DNA from: Acidiphilium rubrum
Lineage (GTDB): Bacteria > Pseudomonadota > Alphaproteobacteria > Acetobacterales > Acetobacteraceae
Reading direction: 5' to 3'
Assembly (NCBI RefSeq): GCF_900156265.1
Contig: NZ_FTNE01000005.1
Coordinates: 126,658 to 190,657, forward strand
DNA length: 64,000 nucleotides
Below, piece after piece: positions 1-8,426 of this stretch. A program made the position numbers and the translations under genes. How positions within the stretch are numbered: the first letter of the stretch is position 1; each line of letters opens with the position of its first letter. The notes beneath the pieces were generated by a model. It was not told the DNA's origin. It worked only from the letters and a program-made list of their open reading frames with translations, and ran no database searches.

Positions 1-141
1 CCCGACCACCCCGAGTGCCAGAATCATGAACGCCACGATCAACGGCGGCGACGTCGGCGCCGGCCCCGCGCGCAGCGCGAGCGCCTCCTCCGCCATAAAC
101 GCAGGCAGCGCCGAACCCTCCGTCATCCCATCATCGATCAT
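1..141 (-). CDS. N-terminus of an unidentified membrane protein (runs off the left edge)
   Basis: An open minus-strand frame starts at an ATG at 141 and runs without a stop to the window edge (47 codons visible). An AGGG sequence lies about 8 bases before the ATG; an in-frame ATG at 126 is the alternative. Third positions are mostly G or C, as in real genes here. The first 30 residues are Ala/Pro-rich and polar; then begins a hydrophobic stretch (PPLIVAFMILALGVVG) that looks like a first membrane segment. It is divergent from chrA. Too little is visible to name a family, and it could still be a chance frame. Confidence 0.42.
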   Translation of the reverse strand, partial: MIDDGMTEGSALPAFMAEEALALRAGPAPTSPPLIVAFMILALGVVG

Positions 142-205
142 TGCGCAACCCTGCCAACAACCTGCCCGATTGTCGATCACGCCACCCCAAGCGTACCCTC
201 CCGCC

Positions 206-751
206 ATGGAAGCCGAACCCGACCGCCTGACCCACGCCGCCCTGTTCGAAGGCTTCTTCATCGCCGGCCTGTCCGGTTTCGGCGGCGTGCTGCCCTTCGC
301 GCGGCGCATCATGGTCGATCGCCGCCACTGGCTGACCGATGCCGAATTCGCCGATCTGTTCAGCCTCTGCCAGTTCCTGCCCGGCCCCAACATCGTCAAC
401 CTCTCCGCCGCGTTCGGCGCCCGCCACCGCGGCATCACCGGCGCGCTCGCCGCCATGGCCGGCCTGCTCGCCGCCCCCATCACCATCGTCATCACCCTCG
501 GCCTGCTGTTCGCACGCTTCGGCAAGAATCCCCTGGTGCATCACGGCATCGAAGGCCTCACCGCCGCCGCTTCCGGCCTCATCCTCGCCACCGCCCTGAA
601 AATCGCCGGCCCAGCGCTGCGCATCCCCACCGGCCTCGCCATGGTGGTGCTCGCCTTCGTCCTGTTCGCCATCCTCCACCTCGCACTGCCGCTCGTCATC
701 GCGATCGCGCTGCCGATCTCGCTGCTGCTCGCCGCCCGGCGGGTCAAATGA
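206..751 (+). CDS. chrA: Chromate transporter, N-terminal half (short-chain ChrA)
   Basis: One of two consecutive ChrA-type domains encoded as separate genes; in short-chain CHR systems both are needed for chromate efflux across the inner membrane. The 181-residue protein carries the family signature near residue 20-60 (GLSGFGG, then LCQFLPGPNIVNL) and about five hydrophobic segments. The frame is open upstream to base 26, but that extension is polar, Ala/Ser/Pro-rich and overlaps a divergent gene, so I start at ATG 206, directly before the conserved part. The stop lies inside a 17-bp tandem duplication that separates it from its partner. Substrate specificity is inferred from the family only. 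Confidence 0.85.
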   Translation: MEAEPDRLTHAALFEGFFIAGLSGFGGVLPFARRIMVDRRHWLTDAEFADLFSLCQFLPGPNIVNLSAAFGARHRGITGALAAMAGLLAAPITIVITLGLLFARFGKNPLVHHGIEGLTAAASGLILATALKIAGPALRIPTGLAMVVLAFVLFAILHLALPLVIAIALPISLLLAARRVK

Positions 752-770
752 TCAGGCGGGTCAAATGATC
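738..770. repeat. 17-bp tandem duplication at the chrA1/chrA2 junction
   Basis: The sequence GGCGGGTCAAATGATCA occurs at 738-754 and is repeated (16 of 17 bases) at 755-770. With a single copy, the stop of the first chrA gene and the start of the second would overlap as ATGA, the usual arrangement in this window. The duplication therefore appears to have pulled the two genes 13 bases apart and duplicated the start/stop context. Confidence 0.85.
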
Positions 771-1280
771 CTATTGCCCCTCGCCCTGCTGTTCGCCGAA
801 CTCTCGATCCTCGCCATCGGCGGCGTCGCCAGCACGCTGCCCGCCATGGCCCGCGCCGTCGTCGCCCATCACTGGCTCACCCCCGCCCAATTCGCCGCCC
901 TGTTCGGCGTCGCCCAGTCCAGCCCCGGCCCCAACATGCTGATCTCGACCCTGATCGGCCTGCACGTCGCGGGCCTGCCCGGCGCCGCCGTCGCCACCCT
1001 CGGCATGATCGGCCCGTCCAGCACCCTCACCGTGCTGGTCTCAGGCGCGTGGCACCGCTTCCGCGAAGCCCGCTGGCGCCGCATCGTCCAGGCCGCCATT
1101 ACCCCCATCACCGGCGGCATGGTCCTCGCCGCCGCCACCTTCCTGATCCGCACCGCCGACCACAATTGGCGCCTCGCCCTCATCTCCGCCACGGTCGCCA
1201 TCCTCACCCTGCGCAGCAAGATCCACCCGCTGGCGTTCCTCGCGATCGGCGCCGGTCTGGGGCTGGTGGGGTTTGGTTAA
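765..1280 (+). CDS. chrA: Chromate transporter, C-terminal half (short-chain ChrA)
   Basis: Second CHR domain, 171 residues and almost entirely hydrophobic. It repeats the signature of the first half: an N-terminal ELSILAIGG turn, then GVAQSSPGPNMLISTLIG at about residues 46-63, followed by four to five membrane segments. It pairs with the gene directly upstream to make a split two-component chromate transporter. Start ATG 765 lies in the second copy of the 17-bp duplication; no Shine-Dalgarno-like sequence is obvious, so translation may depend on coupling to the upstream gene. The dispersed repeat begins 15 bases after its stop. Confidence 0.84.
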   Translation: MILLPLALLFAELSILAIGGVASTLPAMARAVVAHHWLTPAQFAALFGVAQSSPGPNMLISTLIGLHVAGLPGAAVATLGMIGPSSTLTVLVSGAWHRFREARWRRIVQAAITPITGGMVLAAATFLIRTADHNWRLALISATVAILTLRSKIHPLAFLAIGAGLGLVGFG

Positions 1281-1295
1281 GGGAGGGAAAAGACT

Positions 1296-1420
1296 ACTTT
1301 TTTGCAAAAAAGAAGCAAAAAACTCTTTGACTCCGGGGCGTGGGCGGTTTTCGCGGATTGCGCGCAAATTCCAGAAATCTTCCGTCTTCCTTGGTCACAA
1401 AAATCGTCAAAACTAACAAA
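1296..1420. repeat. Dispersed hairpin repeat, copy A (right arm decayed)
   Basis: The left arm is well kept: a CTTTTTTG/CAAAAAAG hairpin, then GAAGCAAAAAACT and the CTCCGGGGC segment shared with the copies at 6.5 and 63.5 kb. The right side (from about 1366) keeps only scattered matches such as TCACAAAAA and AACAAAG. The element lies between the second chrA gene and the hypothetical gene at 1471. It fills most of the 190-base gap and could act as a terminator for chrA. Confidence 0.7.
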
Positions 1421-1470
1421 GCGTTATTTTCTCCTTGCCCACCCCCCGCCTGTCGTGGTCATCTGCCCGC

Positions 1471-2106
1471 GTGAACACCAACGGCCCCGCCCCGCAAGAC
1501 CTCGCCGCCGACCGCTTCGCCGCGTTCATGGTCTACCTGTGCGACACGCTGATCGCCGAGGCGTTCGAATCCCGCCTGCCCAGCGCGCTGCGCCACCTGC
1601 TCTGGTCGCGCCTCACCACACTCGCCGCCCGCTTCGCCCGGCTCTTCGCCGCACCACCGCGCCCGCATCGCCCGGCGCCGCCGCCGCCAACACCATCCCG
1701 CAAACCAAGCCCGCCGCACCCAAAACCCGCGCCCGCCGCCCCGGTCGACTACATCCTGCCGCGCGGCTTCTTCTGGCTGCGCCACATCCTGCCGGTCCGG
1801 TTTCACCGCATCATCTGCGCTCAGGCCGAATTGATCCACCTGCTCGATGATCCGGCCATGATCCAGCTCATCTTCGAAAACCCAGCCCTCGGCCGTGCCT
1901 TGCGCCCGCTCTGCCACATGCTCGGCGTCAGCCGCCCACCCCATCTCGCCCCGCCGCCGCGCGCCGTGTCACTCAGGCCCCGCCGCAAACGCCCGAAACA
2001 AAACCGCAGGATGCCGCCCGGCGCCATCCCGGACCGCATCACCCCGCCCGGCCGCGGCAGCCGCTTCTGGCCGCCCTGGTACAAACCGCTCGAAAATCCC
2101 GCCTGA
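1471..2106 (+). CDS. Uncharacterised protein with a conserved LGRxLRPL-MLG core
   Basis: I do not recognise a named domain. The 211-residue protein has a helical N-terminus (about 1-60), a Pro/Ala-rich linker (about 65-100), then a conserved-looking region with DDPAMIQLIFENPALGRALR, RPLCHMLGV and a basic Arg/Lys/Pro tail ending PPWYKPLENPA. The same core (EDP...HPSLGRILRPLHTMLGL, basic region, PPWHQP) occurs in the partial gene at the right edge of the window, so this is a family. GTG 1471 is chosen; a TTG at 1435 is also in frame but lies next to repeat sequence. It is convergent with pncC. Function unknown. Confidence 0.62.
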   Translation: MNTNGPAPQDLAADRFAAFMVYLCDTLIAEAFESRLPSALRHLLWSRLTTLAARFARLFAAPPRPHRPAPPPPTPSRKPSPPHPKPAPAAPVDYILPRGFFWLRHILPVRFHRIICAQAELIHLLDDPAMIQLIFENPALGRALRPLCHMLGVSRPPHLAPPPRAVSLRPRRKRPKQNRRMPPGAIPDRITPPGRGSRFWPPWYKPLENPA

Positions 2107-2149
2107 CGCCAAACCGCCCCGGCACGCCCAAATTGTTACGATATAGCAA

Positions 2150-2617
2150 CTAAACAACCAGCCGCGCCATCACCATCTCCAGCGCCCAAGCCACCGTCGC
2201 CGCCCGCACCGCCGCCCGATCGCCGGCAAACACCCGCCGCTCCGCCACCACCCCATCCCGCCCGGCCACCGCGCACCACACGGTCCCGACCGGCTTGGCC
2301 GCCGACCCACCATCCGGTCCCGCAATCCCGGTCACCGCCACCGCGACATCCGCACCCGATCGCGCCCGCGCCCCCGCCGCCATCGCCCGCGCCACCGCCT
2401 CGCTCACCGCGCCCTCGGCGGCCAGCACCGCCGCATCCACCCCCAACAGCGCGACCTTCGCCTCATTGGCATAGGTCACGAACCCGAACCCGAACATCGC
2501 CGAAGACCCCGCCACATCGGTCAACGCCGCCGCGATCATCCCGCCGGTGCAGCTCTCCGCGCTCGCCACGCGCAGCCCCAGCGCCTTCGCCCGCGCCACC
2601 ACCGCCGCCGCGCTCAC
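2150..2617 (-). CDS. pncC: Nicotinamide-nucleotide amidohydrolase (CinA C-terminal family)
   Basis: The 155-residue protein covers the whole CinA C-terminal domain, which deamidates nicotinamide mononucleotide to nicotinate mononucleotide in pyridine nucleotide salvage. Family motifs are clear: AESCTGG (residues about 20-26), [25 protein letters not shown] and [11 protein letters not shown] (about 93-103). There is no N-terminal MoaB-like CinA domain, so this is the stand-alone PncC form. The GTG start overlaps the pgpA stop as GTGA, implying translational coupling as the last gene of slt-pgpA-pncC. The pgpA-cinA pairing is common in alphaproteobacteria. Confidence 0.9.
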   Translation of the reverse strand: MSAAAVVARAKALGLRVASAESCTGGMIAAALTDVAGSSAMFGFGFVTYANEAKVALLGVDAAVLAAEGAVSEAVARAMAAGARARSGADVAVAVTGIAGPDGGSAAKPVGTVWCAVAGRDGVVAERRVFAGDRAAVRAATVAWALEMVMARLVV

Positions 2618-3069
2618 AGCCCGCTCCCCGGCCAGACCAGCCGCAACCCCAGCAAAATCACCGCCACGAACGCCCCCGCAATCCAGTCATCCGCCATGAT
2701 CCCCCATTCATCCGCCCGCGCATCCGCCAGCGAAATCGGCCAGGGCTTGCGAATATCGAACAGCCGGAACAACAAAAACGCCAGCAGCACGCCCGATCCG
2801 GTCAGAAACGGCAGCCCCAGCAGCGCGATCATCTGCCCCGCCACCTCATCGATCACGATCCACCCCGGATCGACCGCCGCCTTGCCGGTCCGCGGTATCG
2901 CCACCAGCCCGATCACGCTCGCCACCACCACCCCCGCCGCCAGCACCGCATGACCATGATCGAGCAGCACGCACCCGATCACCCCGCCCAGCACCGAGCC
3001 GAACGTGCCCGGCGCCCAGCGCGCATACCCCACCCCGCAGCCCGAAGCCGCCAGCGCCGCGATCTTCAT
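2614..3069 (-). CDS. pgpA: Phosphatidylglycerophosphatase A
   Basis: Inner membrane enzyme that dephosphorylates phosphatidylglycerophosphate to phosphatidylglycerol. The 151 residues show the PgpA pattern in order: [16 protein letters not shown] near the N-terminus, [14 protein letters not shown] (about 72-85), [12 protein letters not shown] and [10 protein letters not shown] near the C-terminus, with four hydrophobic segments. I choose ATG 3069, which overlaps the slt stop as ATGA; a GTG five codons upstream would lie inside slt. Overlaps on both sides show it is the middle gene of a tight three-gene operon. Confidence 0.93.
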   Translation of the reverse strand: MKIAALAASGCGVGYARWAPGTFGSVLGGVIGCVLLDHGHAVLAAGVVVASVIGLVAIPRTGKAAVDPGWIVIDEVAGQMIALLGLPFLTGSGVLLAFLLFRLFDIRKPWPISLADARADEWGIMADDWIAGAFVAVILLGLRLVWPGSGL

Positions 3070-5069
3070 GAGTGCGGCAACCACCGCGCAACCGGATTGC
3101 GCGCCGCCTTGCCCGCCAGAGCCCGATACACCACGATCCCCTCGGTCACCCGCTGCACATAATTGCGCGTCTCGGCAAACGGGATCAGCTCGATCCAGGT
3201 GATCATGTTCACCCCGCCCGAACCCACCGGCAGGCGCGGATCACCGTTCTCCGCCAGCCACGTCTCCACATTGCGCGGCCCCGCGTTATACGCCGCGATC
3301 GCCAGCGGCAGGCAGTTGCCGAACCGGCTCATCAGCGTCGCAAAATACGCGGATCCCAGCCCGATATTCGCCGCCGGATCGCCCATCAACCCCGCCGCCG
3401 GCAACCCAAGCCCCGATCGCGCCGCAATCATCCGCGCCGTCCCCGGCATCAGCTGCATCAACCCCTCCGCACCGGACCCGCTCATCGCCCCCGGATCGAA
3501 ACTGCTTTCCTGGCGGATCAGCGACAAAATCACGCTCGGCCCCGCCCCGCCGGCCGGCGGATCGGCCGGCACCAGCCCCGCCGGGATCGGCCAGCCCAGC
3601 CCGACCAGCATGTCCCCCGCCACACCGGCAATCCGCGCGATCATCACCGCACTCGGCAGTTGCCCCAACCCTTCCGCGAGCCGCGCATCGAGGTAGCGAT
3701 CATCCAGCGCCGGTGCGACCTCCGCCATCCGATACAAAAACGCCCGCGCCCGCCGCGGCGCGCCCATCTCGGTCAAAATCACCGCCGCCTGCGGCAATTC
3801 CCGCTCGGCGAACCCCGCCTCCTCGGCAACCGTAATCCGCGGCGTCGCAATCGCGCGGATCCGCCCGGCCAGCAGCGCCGCACTCTGCCCCAGCTGCAAC
3901 GACGCCAGCTGACCATAATACGTATCGGGATACGCGCTCGCATCGCTCAAATCCGCGCGCGCCGCCCCGCCGGTCTCGGTCTGCGCCAGCCAGTAGAACG
4001 CCCGCGCCCGCGTGATCACCGCCGTCGAATCATGGCTCAGCGCCAAAAACCACGGCCGCGCCAAAGTCGGATCGTTCAGGAACCGCAACGCGATGAAGCC
4101 CGCCAGAAAATCCCGGCTCGCCTTCTGCGCAGCACTTTGCGGCCGCGCCGCCGCCACGATCGCGTAGGCGTCCTTGGCATCATTGGTCTGCAACAAATCC
4201 CGCGCCAGCGCCTGGCGCTTGATCCAGAACAGCGCCCGCGCCAGCCCGCTCGCCCGCAGCTCCGCCGCAATCCCACCCGATTGCCAAAGCGCCAGCTTGC
4301 TCGGCTGGTCCGGCGCCGCCGCCAGTTGCGCCAGAAACAACCCCGGCGTCGCCCGTTGCGCCGGCGTCAGCCCAGCGACCAACCCGGCGGCACCGGTCTG
4401 CCCCTGCGCCAGCGCCAGCCAGGCCTGCCCGGTCGCCTGATCGCCGGACGAAAGCAGCGGCAGCATCGCCCGCGCGCCCGAAATATTGCCCGCCAGCGCA
4501 AACCGCTGAAACCGCGCCCAGTTGGTCTGCGGCGTCAGCATCGGCGCATATTGCGCCAGAAAAGTGCCGGCATCGACCGAATCGCTATACCCATCGATCC
4601 ACGCCCGCCGCGCGAATTTCGCCGCCTTGCGCGGGTCACTGACATCGAACGCCGCCGCACAGCGCGCATTCGCCGCGGCGGTCACCGGCAGGCGCTGCCC
4701 ACATTCCTGCCGGACGATCGTGTCATCCGGGTCCGCCGCCAGCGCCTCGCTCCAGCGCCGCGCCAGCACCGCCTGTTCCGGCCAGTCCGGATTGCGCGCC
4801 ATGAACACCCCGATCTGCCCCTCGCTCGCCTCGCCGGGATCGAGCAGCCGGAAGTACGTCACCAGCTTGGCCACCAGCCGGTCCGGCTGCGCCGCCGCCA
4901 GACTCTGCGCCTGATCCCAGTTGTTCGACCGCACATCGTTCATGATCGTGACCAGCGCCGGATCGGGCACCGGATCGGGCGCGGGCGGGGCGACAGTGGC
5001 GCCGGCGGCCGGCGCGCGGGCCGCCCCGAGGGTCATCAACAGCGCCAGCAGCATCGTCAGTCTCGTCAT
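3066..5069 (-). CDS. slt: Soluble lytic murein transglycosylase
   Basis: A 667-residue periplasmic enzyme cleaving the MurNAc-GlcNAc bond of peptidoglycan. It starts with a short signal peptide (MTRLTMLLALLMTLGAARA) and continues with a long Ala-rich helical-repeat region typical of the Slt superhelix. The C-terminal catalytic domain (about 500-640) has IRQESSFDP with the catalytic Glu, GLMQLMPGTA, and AIAAYNAGPRNV. An open frame extends upstream to 5471, but the signal peptide fixes the start at ATG 5069. It is divergent from dapA, with about 90 bases between the chosen starts, and heads slt-pgpA-pncC. Confidence 0.93.
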   Translation of the reverse strand: MTRLTMLLALLMTLGAARAPAAGATVAPPAPDPVPDPALVTIMNDVRSNNWDQAQSLAAAQPDRLVAKLVTYFRLLDPGEASEGQIGVFMARNPDWPEQAVLARRWSEALAADPDDTIVRQECGQRLPVTAAANARCAAAFDVSDPRKAAKFARRAWIDGYSDSVDAGTFLAQYAPMLTPQTNWARFQRFALAGNISGARAMLPLLSSGDQATGQAWLALAQGQTGAAGLVAGLTPAQRATPGLFLAQLAAAPDQPSKLALWQSGGIAAELRASGLARALFWIKRQALARDLLQTNDAKDAYAIVAAARPQSAAQKASRDFLAGFIALRFLNDPTLARPWFLALSHDSTAVITRARAFYWLAQTETGGAARADLSDASAYPDTYYGQLASLQLGQSAALLAGRIRAIATPRITVAEEAGFAERELPQAAVILTEMGAPRRARAFLYRMAEVAPALDDRYLDARLAEGLGQLPSAVMIARIAGVAGDMLVGLGWPIPAGLVPADPPAGGAGPSVILSLIRQESSFDPGAMSGSGAEGLMQLMPGTARMIAARSGLGLPAAGLMGDPAANIGLGSAYFATLMSRFGNCLPLAIAAYNAGPRNVETWLAENGDPRLPVGSGGVNMITWIELIPFAETRNYVQRVTEGIVVYRALAGKAARNPVARWLPHS

Positions 5070-5160
5070 GCGGCACAGTTTAGCAGGACTGCCCGCGCGC
5101 TCCCATCCCTTGCCCAGCCCCCCGTACTGCGAATAAGTATCGCCCATGGCGGAGACGACA

Positions 5161-6039
5161 ATGTTCCAAGGTTCACTGGTAGCGCTGATCACCCCGATGC
5201 AGGCCGACGGCAGCATCGATGAGGCGGCGCTCGAAAATTTCATCGAATGGCAAATCACCGAGGGCACCCACGGCCTCGTGCCGGTCGGCACCACCGGCGA
5301 ATCACCGACGCTGAGCCACGACGAGCATAAGCGCGTGGTCGAACTGACCATCCGCATCGCTGCCAAGCGCGTGCCCGTCATCGCCGGCGCCGGCTCCAAC
5401 GCCACGGCCGAGGCCATCAATCTCGCCCAGCACGCCCAGTCGGTCGGCGCGGACGGCGTCCTGGTCGTCACACCTTATTACAATAAACCCACCCAGGACG
5501 GTCTGATCCTGCACTACACCGCCATCGCCGATGCGATCGATATTCCGGTGATCATCTACAACATCCCGTCGCGCTCGGTGATCGACATGAGCGTGGCAAC
5601 CATGGCCAAGCTCGCCAAACACCGCAACATCGCCGGCGTGAAGGACGCGACCGCCAACCTCTCGCGCCCGCTGCACACCACGGCCACCTGCGGCCCCGAT
5701 TTCTGCCAACTCTCCGGCGAAGATCACACCGCACTCGCCTTCCTCGCCGCCGGCGGCCACGGCTGCATCTCGGTCAGCGCCAACATCGCACCCCGCCTCT
5801 GCGCCGAACTCCACAACGCCTGGCAGCGCGGCGACGTCGCCGCCGCCATGGCGATCCAGTCCCGCCTGCTGCCCCTGCACGATGCCATGTTCGTCGAAAC
5901 CAACCCCGCGCCGGCCAAATACGCCGCCTCCCTGCTCGGCTACGGCACCCCCGACTGCCGCCTGCCGCTCGCCCCGCTGAGTGAAGCCGCCCGCGCCCAG
6001 ATGCACGCCGCCATGGTCTCCGTCGGATTGATCAACTGA
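5161..6039 (+). CDS. dapA: 4-hydroxy-tetrahydrodipicolinate synthase
   Basis: First committed enzyme of the diaminopimelate/lysine pathway, condensing pyruvate with aspartate semialdehyde. The 292 residues form a complete TIM barrel of usual length. Visible motifs are [10 protein letters not shown] (pyruvate binding), [10 protein letters not shown] with the catalytic Tyr, and GVKDATANL with the Schiff-base Lys. I start at ATG 5161 because GGAG lies 7 bases ahead and the family begins MFxGSxVALxTPM; ATG 5146 would add five residues and place the ribosome site inside the gene. Its stop overlaps smpB (TGATG), so the two are coupled. Confidence 0.95.
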   Translation: MFQGSLVALITPMQADGSIDEAALENFIEWQITEGTHGLVPVGTTGESPTLSHDEHKRVVELTIRIAAKRVPVIAGAGSNATAEAINLAQHAQSVGADGVLVVTPYYNKPTQDGLILHYTAIADAIDIPVIIYNIPSRSVIDMSVATMAKLAKHRNIAGVKDATANLSRPLHTTATCGPDFCQLSGEDHTALAFLAAGGHGCISVSANIAPRLCAELHNAWQRGDVAAAMAIQSRLLPLHDAMFVETNPAPAKYAASLLGYGTPDCRLPLAPLSEAARAQMHAAMVSVGLIN

Positions 6040-6521
6040 TGGCGGAGCCGAAAAAAAAGTCGATGCTGATCTCCCACGGCATCGCAGCACAGAACCGCAA
6101 GGCGCGCTTCAACTACACCATCCTCAGCACGCTCGAAGCCGGCATCGTGTTACGCGGCGCGGAAGTGAAATCACTCCGCATGGGCCGCGCCACCCTCACC
6201 GAAGCCTTCGCCGGCGAACGCGACGGCGAGATGTTCCTGTTCAACATGTACATCCCCGAATACCAGGGCGGCGTCCTCTCGCGTTTCGACACCAAAGGCC
6301 CGCGCAAACTCCTGCTCAAACGCAAGGAAATCAACACGCTGATCGGCGCCGTCGCCCGCGCCGGCTCGACCGTTGTCCCGCTCGATGTCCATTTCAACCC
6401 GCGCGGCGTCGCCAAAGTCACCCTCGGCATCGCCGAAGGCCGCAAACAACACGACAAACGCGCCGCCGTCGCCAAACGGGATTGGGATCGGGATAAGGCG
6501 CGGCTGCTGAGGAACAGGTGA
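6039..6521 (+). CDS. smpB: SsrA-binding protein SmpB (trans-translation)
   Basis: Binds tmRNA and delivers it to stalled ribosomes. The 160 residues match the family throughout: AQNRKARFNYTILSTLEAGI, LRGAEVKSLRMGRATL, the FNMYIPEY segment, LLKRKEI, and the basic tail KQHDKRAAVAKRDWDRDKAR. The start overlaps the dapA stop by one base, giving the dapA-smpB pair frequent in alphaproteobacteria. Dispersed repeat copy B begins 9 bases after the stop and could terminate the transcript. The tmRNA gene is not in this window. Confidence 0.96.
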   Translation: MAEPKKKSMLISHGIAAQNRKARFNYTILSTLEAGIVLRGAEVKSLRMGRATLTEAFAGERDGEMFLFNMYIPEYQGGVLSRFDTKGPRKLLLKRKEINTLIGAVARAGSTVVPLDVHFNPRGVAKVTLGIAEGRKQHDKRAAVAKRDWDRDKARLLRNR

Positions 6522-6529
6522 AGCAAGGC

Positions 6530-6648
6530 GTTCTTTTTTGAAAAAAAGAACCAAAAAACTTTCTGACTCTGGGGCACGGGCGTTTTCACCGGCACGGACC
6601 CAAATTAACAAAGTTTTTTTTGCTTCTTTTTTGTTCACAAAAAAGAAG
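6530..6648. repeat. Dispersed hairpin repeat, copy B (complete)
   Basis: Complete element. The left arm has a TTCTTTTTTG/AAAAAAAGAA hairpin followed by CCAAAAAACTTT. The central GC-rich segment contains CTCTGGGGCACGGGCG and CCGGCACGGACCCAAATTAAC. The right arm AAAGTTTTTTTTGCTTCTTT pairs with the left arm and ends in its own CTTTTTTG/CAAAAAAG hairpin. It is about 85-90% alike by eye to copy C at 63.5 kb over its whole length. It separates smpB from the cupin gene. Confidence 0.85.
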
Positions 6649-6681
6649 GCCTTACTTAACTACCTTCCTTCGGAGCACCCC

Positions 6682-7137
6682 ATGGACTGGCAACACAACG
6701 GCGTCCGCGTCATCCCCGGCGACCAACTCGACCCCAACACGCCGCAGACCCCCGGCATGAGCCGCGCCGCGGCGATCAACCACGCCCGGGTCGGTGCCCA
6801 GAAACTCTGGGCCGGCACCGTCACCATCGATCCCGATGCCAAGACCGGCGCGCATCATCATGGCGCGCTGGAAAGCGTGATCTTTGTGGTGAAGGGTAGG
6901 GCGCGGATGCGCTGGGGCGAGCGCCTCGAATTCACCGCCGAAGCCGGGCCGGGCGATTTCATCTTTATCCCGCCCTACGTGCCGCACCAGGAAATCAACG
7001 CCAGCACCGATGAACGGCTGGAATGCATGCTGGTCCGTTCCGATAACGAAGCGGTGGTGGTCAATCTCGACATCGAACCGGTCGAAACCCCCAGCGAAGT
7101 CGCCTGGATCGACCCGATCCACCAACACACGCACTGA
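6682..7137 (+). CDS. Small cupin-domain protein
   Basis: A 151-residue single-domain cupin. Motif 1 is visible as GAHHHGALESVIFVVKGRAR (metal-ligand His cluster and Glu, residues about 56-75) and motif 2 as PGDFIFIPPYVPHQEIN (about 94-110). The substrate cannot be told; such proteins include sugar isomerases, dioxygenases and small sensors. ATG 6682 follows CGGAG at 6671-6675. The frame stays open back to 6538 through the dispersed repeat, so a database entry may carry a false N-terminus of about 48 residues encoded by the repeat. The next gene follows after 11 bases. Confidence 0.82.
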   Translation: MDWQHNGVRVIPGDQLDPNTPQTPGMSRAAAINHARVGAQKLWAGTVTIDPDAKTGAHHHGALESVIFVVKGRARMRWGERLEFTAEAGPGDFIFIPPYVPHQEINASTDERLECMLVRSDNEAVVVNLDIEPVETPSEVAWIDPIHQHTH

Positions 7138-7148
7138 AAGACGCCGCC

Positions 7149-7823
7149 ATGACCGAGACCGACAAGGACAGCATCAGCCTGCTCGGCCAGATCAAGGACA
7201 AGTTGATCGGCCGCAAACAGGATTGGTCGCGCGACGGCCGCGCGCTCACCGGCACCACCGCGCCGCATGCCCAGCGCCTGCCGCCCGGCCAGCGCCTGGT
7301 GAGCGACTGGCCGGTGCTCGATCTCGGCATCCAACCGGAAATTCCGCACGCCGCCTTCCGCCTCACCATCGACGGCGAAGTTACCAACCCGGTCACGCTC
7401 GACTGGAACGCCCTGATGGACCTGCCGCAGCACGACAGCGTGTCGGACATGCACTGCGTCACCACCTGGTCGCGCTACGACAACCACTGGAGCGGCATCG
7501 CGGTCGCCACCATCCTCGACCTCGTCCAACCGCACAACACCGCCACCCACGTCCTGTTCGAATCGCACGACGACTACACGACCAACCTCACGCTCGAACA
7601 ATTCGCCGCCGAGGATTGCTATCTGGTCCATACCTGGGAGGGCAAACCGATCTCCCGCCAGCACGGCGGCCCGCTCCGCGTCCTGGTGCCGCGCTACTAT
7701 CTCTGGAAATCGGCCAAATGGGTCCGCCGCATCACCTTCGCCGGCGCCGACCACCCGGGTTTCTGGGAAACCCGCGGCTACAACAACAACGCCGATCCCT
7801 GGCTCGAAGAACGCTATAGCTGA
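7149..7823 (+). CDS. Sulfite-oxidase-like molybdopterin oxidoreductase, cytosolic
   Basis: A 224-residue single-domain protein of the oxidoreductase molybdopterin-binding family (YuiH-like). The conserved Cys that would ligate molybdenum sits at about residue 102 in SDMHCVTTWSRYDNHWSG. Other family features are FRLTIDGEV near 75, the HDDYTTNL turn, and a C-terminal HGGPLRVLVPRYYLWKSAKW stretch. There is no signal peptide, no dimerisation domain and no haem domain, unlike classical sulfite oxidase. It probably forms an operon with the cupin (11-base gap) and the GNAT gene. The true substrate of this family is not established. Confidence 0.83.
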   Translation: MTETDKDSISLLGQIKDKLIGRKQDWSRDGRALTGTTAPHAQRLPPGQRLVSDWPVLDLGIQPEIPHAAFRLTIDGEVTNPVTLDWNALMDLPQHDSVSDMHCVTTWSRYDNHWSGIAVATILDLVQPHNTATHVLFESHDDYTTNLTLEQFAAEDCYLVHTWEGKPISRQHGGPLRVLVPRYYLWKSAKWVRRITFAGADHPGFWETRGYNNNADPWLEERYS

Positions 7824-7826
7824 ACC

Positions 7827-8399
7827 ATGGTCCGATCGGTGATGCTGTTCGAAGCTTCCGGCCTCCGCGTCTCGATGCTCGACGATGCCACTGATCGCGA
7901 GGCAGTGACCGAACTATCCGCCGCCTGCGCCGATTACGCCCTGATGGTCACCGGCGCGCCACCGACGCCACAGGACGGCGAGCGGTTTTTCCAGGATTGC
8001 CCACCCGGCCGCAGCCTCGATACCATGCTGAAACTTGGCGTTCGGGGCGACTCGAATACGCTGCGATGCCTGATCGATGTCGTGCGTGACTATCCCGAAC
8101 CGGGCATCTGGTACATCGGCCTGCTGATGGTCCACCCAACCGATCGCCGCACCGGGCTGGGACGATCATTGATCGAAGGGCTGGCACGCCACGCAGCGGG
8201 GCAGGGCGCTCAGCGATTGAGCCTCGGCGTGGTCGAGGCCAATAACGCCGCCCTCGCATTCTGGACCGCGCTGGGATTTACCGAATGCCGCCGCACACGA
8301 GGCCAGCGGATCGGCAGCCTAGACCATCTGGTCATCGAAATGGACCGCACTCTGGTGCCCGCTTCACGGATCGCGGCACTTCAGCTACCAGACCGCTGA
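7827..8399 (+). CDS. GNAT family N-acetyltransferase
   Basis: A 190-residue protein with a GNAT acetyl-CoA binding core: the strand WYIGLLMVHPTDRRTGLGRS (residues about 93-112, with an R/G-x-G loop) and NNAALAFWTALGFTECR (about 138-154). The first 80 residues are family-variable and give no substrate clue. It starts 3 bases after the sulfite-oxidase-like gene, so the two are probably cotranscribed. An in-frame ATG at 7842 is an alternative start. Confidence 0.78.
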   Translation: MVRSVMLFEASGLRVSMLDDATDREAVTELSAACADYALMVTGAPPTPQDGERFFQDCPPGRSLDTMLKLGVRGDSNTLRCLIDVVRDYPEPGIWYIGLLMVHPTDRRTGLGRSLIEGLARHAAGQGAQRLSLGVVEANNAALAFWTALGFTECRRTRGQRIGSLDHLVIEMDRTLVPASRIAALQLPDR

Positions 8400-8426
8400 G
8401 CGATCCCCCAATCAGGAGACCAAGCC

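Noticed and set aside
26..205. N-terminal extension of the first chrA gene
   Set aside because: Polar and Ala/Ser/Pro-rich, unlike any ChrA N-terminus, and overlapping a plausible divergent gene.
3072..5222. 716-codon plus-strand frame opposite slt
   Set aside because: Translation is almost entirely Arg/Pro/His/Gln, no domain, and slt has signal peptide and catalytic motifs.
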